The notes beneath the pieces are model-generated. The model worked only from the letters and a program-made list of their open reading frames with translations. It was not told the origin of the DNA and ran no database searches. A stretch of 64,000 bases of DNA, taken from positions 57,493-121,492 of the forward strand of contig JAUCPW010000060.1 in assembly GCA_030373045.1 (NCBI GenBank). Direction: 5' to 3'. The DNA is from Candidatus Fermentibacter sp. (GTDB lineage: Bacteria > Fermentibacterota > Fermentibacteria > Fermentibacterales > Fermentibacteraceae). Shown here piece by piece: positions 59,582 through 64,000 of this stretch (within the stretch, counting starts at the first letter, position 1; the number at the start of each line of letters is the position of its first letter). Both the position numbers and the translations under genes were made by a program.

Positions 59582-59979
59582 TACTCGCCTCCCTTGCTGA
59601 CCAGTTCCCTGATCTTGCCTACGAGGACGGGAGGCGGAACCGGCTTCTCCAGGAACACGTCGACGGGGAAGAAGTCGGGATTCTCCTCGGGTCTGAAGTC
59701 GTAACCCGTGACCTTGCCGACCGAGGTCAGCATGATGATCGGAACGGGATTCTGCAGCCTGCGCCTGATGTCGCGGGCGACGGCGAAGCCCTCGTCGGTG
59801 TTCTCCATCATAACGTCGAGCACGATGACGTCGGGGGAGTCTGCCTCGACACGCTGCAGCCCCTCGGCCCCGCTGGACGCCGAGATGACCTCGAAACCGC
59901 TGGCCTCAAGGACGATCGTATTCGCCTCGACGAAGTCCGGATCGTCGTCGACCAGCAGGACACGCACCTTTTCGCTCAT
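59581..59979 (-). CDS. Stand-alone response-regulator receiver protein
   Basis: This encodes 132 residues with only a receiver domain: acidic pair VLLVDDDPDF, phospho-Asp VIVLDVMME, Thr/Ser site MLTSVGK and Lys FLEKPVPP. The loop GKVTGYDFRPEENPDFFPV between the Thr and Lys is longer than usual. No output domain is present. It overlaps hydC and is the first gene of the hydrogenase set, so it may pass a redox or energy signal or control these genes through a partner (inference). The ATG at 59979 is the first Met before the canonical beta-1 strand, with GGAAGGA upstream. Confidence 0.9.
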   Translation of the reverse strand: MSEKVRVLLVDDDPDFVEANTIVLEASGFEVISASSGAEGLQRVEADSPDVIVLDVMMENTDEGFAVARDIRRRLQNPVPIIMLTSVGKVTGYDFRPEENPDFFPVDVFLEKPVPPPVLVGKIRELVSKGGE

Positions 59980-60109
59980 GGTCAGTCCTTCCTGCCCTTT
60001 GACACAGACAACAACGGAAAGGCGATCAGCGGCAAGGATGAACCCGGCAGGCCCTTCTGTCAAGTACCGCAGACATCGAATTGATGAGAGATTACGCGGG
60101 TTCCGGGCG

Positions 60110-60133
60110 CGCTCCCCGGAGGCGTCGGGAGCG
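60110..60133 (-). terminator. Possible terminator hairpin downstream of ahcY
   Basis: CGCTCCC / GGGAGCG stem of 7 bp with a 10-base loop lies about 65 bases after the ahcY stop. It has no U-tract, so the call is weak. A TTGACA on the minus strand at 60063-60058 may be the -35 box of the hydrogenase operon, but its -10 is poor. Confidence 0.35.
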
Positions 60134-60196
60134 TTGTCACCGCTCCATGCGCTCTCCGGGGGGCGCTCGTGAAAGGAATCACATTCCGGCTGCCGC

Positions 60197-61615
60197 CTAG
60201 TACCGGTAGTGGTCCGGCTTGTAGGGGCCCCCGGCGTCTACGCCGATGTAGGCTGCCTGATCGGGGGTCAGAGTCGTGAGCTTCACGCCGATCTGGCCGA
60301 GATGGAGCCTCGCGACCTCCTCGTCCAGCTTCTTCGGCAGCCTGTAGACGCCCACCGCAGGCCTGTCGGAGAGCAGGGCGAGCAGGGCCATGCACTGGTT
60401 GGTGAACGAGTTGGACATCACGAAGCTCGGGTGCCCCGTCGCGCAGCCCAGGTTCACCAGCCTTCCCTCGGCCAGGATGTAGACGCAGTGGCCGTCGGGG
60501 AATACGTACCTGTCGACCTGCGGCTTGATGTTCTGCCGCGCGATTCCCGGGAAGGCCTCCAGGGCGTCCATCTGGATCTCGTTGTCGAAGTGGCCGATGT
60601 TGCAGACTATGGCCTGGTCCTTCATCCCCGCCATGTGGGCGGCGGTGATGACGTCCCTGTTGCCGGTGGCGGTCACGAATATGTTGGCCTCGCGGAGGGC
60701 GTCCTCGACGGTGGTGACCTCGTAGCCCTCCATGGCGGCCTGCAGGGCGCATATCGGGTCGATCTCCGTCACCAGCACGCGGGCTCCGAATGCCCTCATG
60801 CTCTGGCAGCAGCCCTTGCCCACCTCGCCGTAGCCGCACACCAGCACGGTCTTGCCGGCCACCATGACGTCGGTGGCGCGCTTGATGCCGTCGGGCAGGG
60901 ACTCGCGGCAGCCGTAGGTGTTGTCGAACTTGCTCTTGGTGACGGAGTCGTTGACGTTGTAGGCCGGGAAGAGGAGCCTTCCCGCCTCCGCCCTCTGGTA
61001 GAGCCTGTGCACACCGGTGGTCGTCTCTTCGGACACGCCGATGACGCCCTTCACGACCGAGTGCCAGAACGAGGGGGAGGAAGGCACGGCTTCACGCAGG
61101 TTGGCGTCGAGCGCGGCCTCGTCCTTCGACCCGGCCGCCGCTGCCGGGATGCTGCCGGTCTTCGCGAAGGACTCCTCCATCTCCCAGCCGAGGTGGATCA
61201 TCAGCGTGGCGTCGCCGCCATCGTCGACTATCAGGGTAGGCCCGGCTCCGCCGGGGAACGTGAGGGCCTGGCGGGTGCACCACCAGTACTCCTCGGCGGT
61301 CTCGCCCTTCCAGGCGTAGACGGGCACCCCCTTCACGGCCACGGCCGCCGCGGCGTCGTCCTGGGTCGAGAAGATGTTGCAGCTAGCCCAGCGCACGTCC
61401 GCGCCCAGCTCGACGAGGGTCTCTATGAGGACGGCGGTCTCGGTGGTCATGTGGAGCGAACCGCTCACCCTCTGGCCGGCAAGTGGCTTCGCAGCCCCGT
61501 ACTTGGCCCTCAGGGACATCAGCCCGGGCATCTCGCGCTCGGCCATCTCGATCCTTCGGCGCCCGAGGGGCGCGAGCGCCACGTCGGCAACCCTGTATCC
61601 GGTACTCCCGTTCAT
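60197..61615 (-). CDS. ahcY: S-adenosylhomocysteine hydrolase (adenosylhomocysteinase)
   Basis: This encodes 472 residues from the ATG at 61615 with GGGAGGGAAG upstream. Substrate and NAD sites are [92 protein letters not shown], the C-terminal helix [14 protein letters not shown] and the final KPDHYRY, which completes the NAD pocket of the neighbouring subunit. It splits SAH to adenosine and homocysteine and keeps methylation running. The upstream gene overlaps its start by 4 bases. Confidence 0.97.
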   Translation of the reverse strand: MNGSTGYRVADVALAPLGRRRIEMAEREMPGLMSLRAKYGAAKPLAGQRVSGSLHMTTETAVLIETLVELGADVRWASCNIFSTQDDAAAAVAVKGVPVYAWKGETAEEYWWCTRQALTFPGGAGPTLIVDDGGDATLMIHLGWEMEESFAKTGSIPAAAAGSKDEAALDANLREAVPSSPSFWHSVVKGVIGVSEETTTGVHRLYQRAEAGRLLFPAYNVNDSVTKSKFDNTYGCRESLPDGIKRATDVMVAGKTVLVCGYGEVGKGCCQSMRAFGARVLVTEIDPICALQAAMEGYEVTTVEDALREANIFVTATGNRDVITAAHMAGMKDQAIVCNIGHFDNEIQMDALEAFPGIARQNIKPQVDRYVFPDGHCVYILAEGRLVNLGCATGHPSFVMSNSFTNQCMALLALLSDRPAVGVYRLPKKLDEEVARLHLGQIGVKLTTLTPDQAAYIGVDAGGPYKPDHYRY

Positions 61616-62517
61616 CCCTTCCCTCCCTTTCCGAACTTCACGAGGAGCATGCGGCCTCCGGCCGCCTCCACCGCTTCCTGCGGAGCGAACCCCGCCGCTC
61701 CAGCCCACGATTCGATCTCATGCCTGCCGAACCCCGGCCATATGTCGCCCTGGGCGGCCCGGAACGACTCGTCGGAATGCTGCGACAGATCGGCCACTAC
61801 CAGGCGCCCGCCTGGTCTGAGCACCCTCCCGATCTCGGGGAATGCCTCCGACGGGTCGGCCAGGTGGTGCAGCACCATGTGCGCGAGTGCTGCATCGGCG
61901 GACGAGTCGGCCACCGGCAGGTGCTCGAGCGCGCCCAGCCTGAAGTCCGCCCGGGCACCGCCCGATGCCCGCGTGGCCAGATCGAGCATCTCGGGCGACG
62001 AGTCCACCCCGATCACGCTCCTGAAGAGGCTCCCGAGGAAGCCGATCATCCCGCCGGTGCCGCAGCCCAGCTCCACCACGGTGTCGCCGCGACCCAGCAT
62101 CTCCGCGAGGTCGCCGATGTACGACGCCGGATCGGGAAGTCCGGCCGACAGCGAATCCCACTCCCCCGCCTTGCGTGCGAAGAAGTCTCTCGAGGCGAGC
62201 TTCCGCTGGTCGTAGCACCTCGACAGGGCCGCCATGTCCTGCGACAGGCCGGGCATCCTGGCCCTGAAGCGGTCGAGGATGCCGGCGATCTGCTCGACGA
62301 GCTCGTCGCCCGTTTCGATGCTGTACCAGGCACGCCCGGCGACTCCGCGTCTGGCGAGGATGCCCGCCTCGTGCAGCGCCTTGAGGTGGCGGCTCGCGTT
62401 GGGCTGGGTGAGCCCGAGCACCGAGGAGATCTCGTTCACGGTGAGCGGGCCCCGCCTGAGGATCATCAGTATCCTGAGGCGGTTGCGGTCTGACAGGGCG
62501 CGGAAAACGGCATCCAT
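61612..62517 (-). CDS. ArsR-family regulator fused to SAM methyltransferase domain (SahR-like)
   Basis: This encodes 301 residues from the ATG at 62517 ([17 protein letters not shown]). Residues 1-80 are an ArsR winged HTH ([24 protein letters not shown]). The rest is a class I methyltransferase fold: [42 protein letters not shown] and [19 protein letters not shown]. SahR-type regulators of the methionine cycle are ArsR proteins that respond to SAH, and a SAM/SAH-binding fold fused to the HTH next to ahcY fits that role. Whether the domain methylates or only senses is not known. It overlaps ahcY by 4 bases. An earlier in-frame ATG lies at 62544. Confidence 0.85.
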   Translation of the reverse strand: MDAVFRALSDRNRLRILMILRRGPLTVNEISSVLGLTQPNASRHLKALHEAGILARRGVAGRAWYSIETGDELVEQIAGILDRFRARMPGLSQDMAALSRCYDQRKLASRDFFARKAGEWDSLSAGLPDPASYIGDLAEMLGRGDTVVELGCGTGGMIGFLGSLFRSVIGVDSSPEMLDLATRASGGARADFRLGALEHLPVADSSADAALAHMVLHHLADPSEAFPEIGRVLRPGGRLVVADLSQHSDESFRAAQGDIWPGFGRHEIESWAGAAGFAPQEAVEAAGGRMLLVKFGKGGKG

Positions 62518-62525
62518 GCCCCAAT

Positions 62526-62547
62526 GATATGCCTGTATGCTCATATC
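62526..62547. promoter_or_regulatory. Inverted-repeat operator candidate of the ahcY regulator operon
   Basis: GATATG and CATATC flank a 10-base spacer immediately upstream of the regulator ATG at 62517. The dyad shape and position suit autoregulation by the ArsR-type HTH. About 200 further bases up to the CRISPR array hold nothing recognisable. Confidence 0.5.
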
Positions 62548-62763
62548 GTCAATACCACACACGATCGGACATCCCCGGCTCGGAACAGTGCCACGATCCC
62601 GGACACCCGGAGGGATAAATCACGTGCTATCGGTTGTAGACTATCGAGTGGACACTCCGGAGGACATCACGCAACCATCAGGGATGCGCAAGACTGGGTG
62701 CACTTTGGCTGCGGGAATCCTGGTGTCTGTTGATCCCTTTCTGGATGTCCCGGGTCCATCTTG

Positions 62764-64000
<1,237 letters not shown>

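Noticed and set aside
60197..62560. SAH riboswitch in front of ahcY
   Set aside because: The upstream regulator gene overlaps the ahcY start, leaving no leader. The 5' region of the regulator shows only a short dyad.
62563..62763. Gene or leader between the regulator and the CRISPR array
   Set aside because: About 200 bases with no convincing frame. Short frames there run into the array. Repeat orientation places the leader on the other side.

Overview
This is a GC-rich chromosomal segment from a Gram-negative-type bacterium that is probably anaerobic. The envelope evidence is a FadL-type outer-membrane protein, a second predicted barrel, lipoproteins with lipoboxes, Lgt, LspA and a complete mreBCD-PBP2-RodA cluster. 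The anaerobic evidence is an [FeFe]-hydrogenase operon, a KamA-family radical SAM protein, an Orn/Lys/Arg decarboxylase and carbamate kinase. No rRNA or tRNA was seen. TTG and GTG starts are common, and several genes are best explained by CTG or leaderless starts. Gene content and style recall uncultured fermentative lineages of the FCB group (for example Fermentibacterota-like bacteria). That placement is inference only.

Layout. 1-7.2 kb: a cut-off membrane protein, an exported protein, a secreted M1 peptidase, a ferritin-like protein, a lipoprotein, a methyltransferase and a DUF134-NifX fusion under a perfect 16-bp palindrome. 7.2-17.2 kb: a very large class III cyclase/AAA/TPR protein, a SIMPL protein, oligopeptidase B, a KamA-family enzyme, a leaderless small exported protein and a three-module lipoprotein. 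17.3-21.6 kb: a P-type cation ATPase coupled to a stand-alone cyclic-nucleotide-binding protein, then a GNAT-like protein. 21.64-22.40 kb: a lower-GC island without an intact gene. It holds eleven hairpins, one present in two identical copies, and a probable frameshifted gene remnant.

22.4-33.0 kb (all minus strand): EamA transporter (CTG start), decarboxylase, carbamate kinase, lspA, ileS, a shortened purine-nucleoside-phosphorylase-like protein, a DUF167 gene interrupted by a G9C9GC9 tract, Trm112, an M29 aminopeptidase and a predicted outer-membrane protein. 33.0-44.6 kb: dnaE, a membrane protein, comF, lgt, and the rod-shape cluster rodA-mrdA-mreD-mreC-mreB with a promoter in front of mreB. 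44.7-54.7 kb: a LolB-like lipoprotein, a PHP phosphoesterase, a nucleotidyltransferase plus HD hydrolase pair, ankyrin, patatin and MgtC proteins, a hybrid histidine kinase, and a tyrosine recombinase whose active site is largely replaced.

54.7-64 kb: FadL-type protein; an operon of a receiver-only regulator with HydC, HydB and HydA, in which the short HydB suggests a simple NAD(H)-linked rather than electron-bifurcating hydrogenase; ahcY with an ArsR-methyltransferase regulator (SahR-like) and an inverted repeat at its promoter. The window ends in a type I-C-like CRISPR array of 18 good repeats plus one decayed terminal repeat. It runs off the right edge, so the leader and cas genes would lie outside the window.
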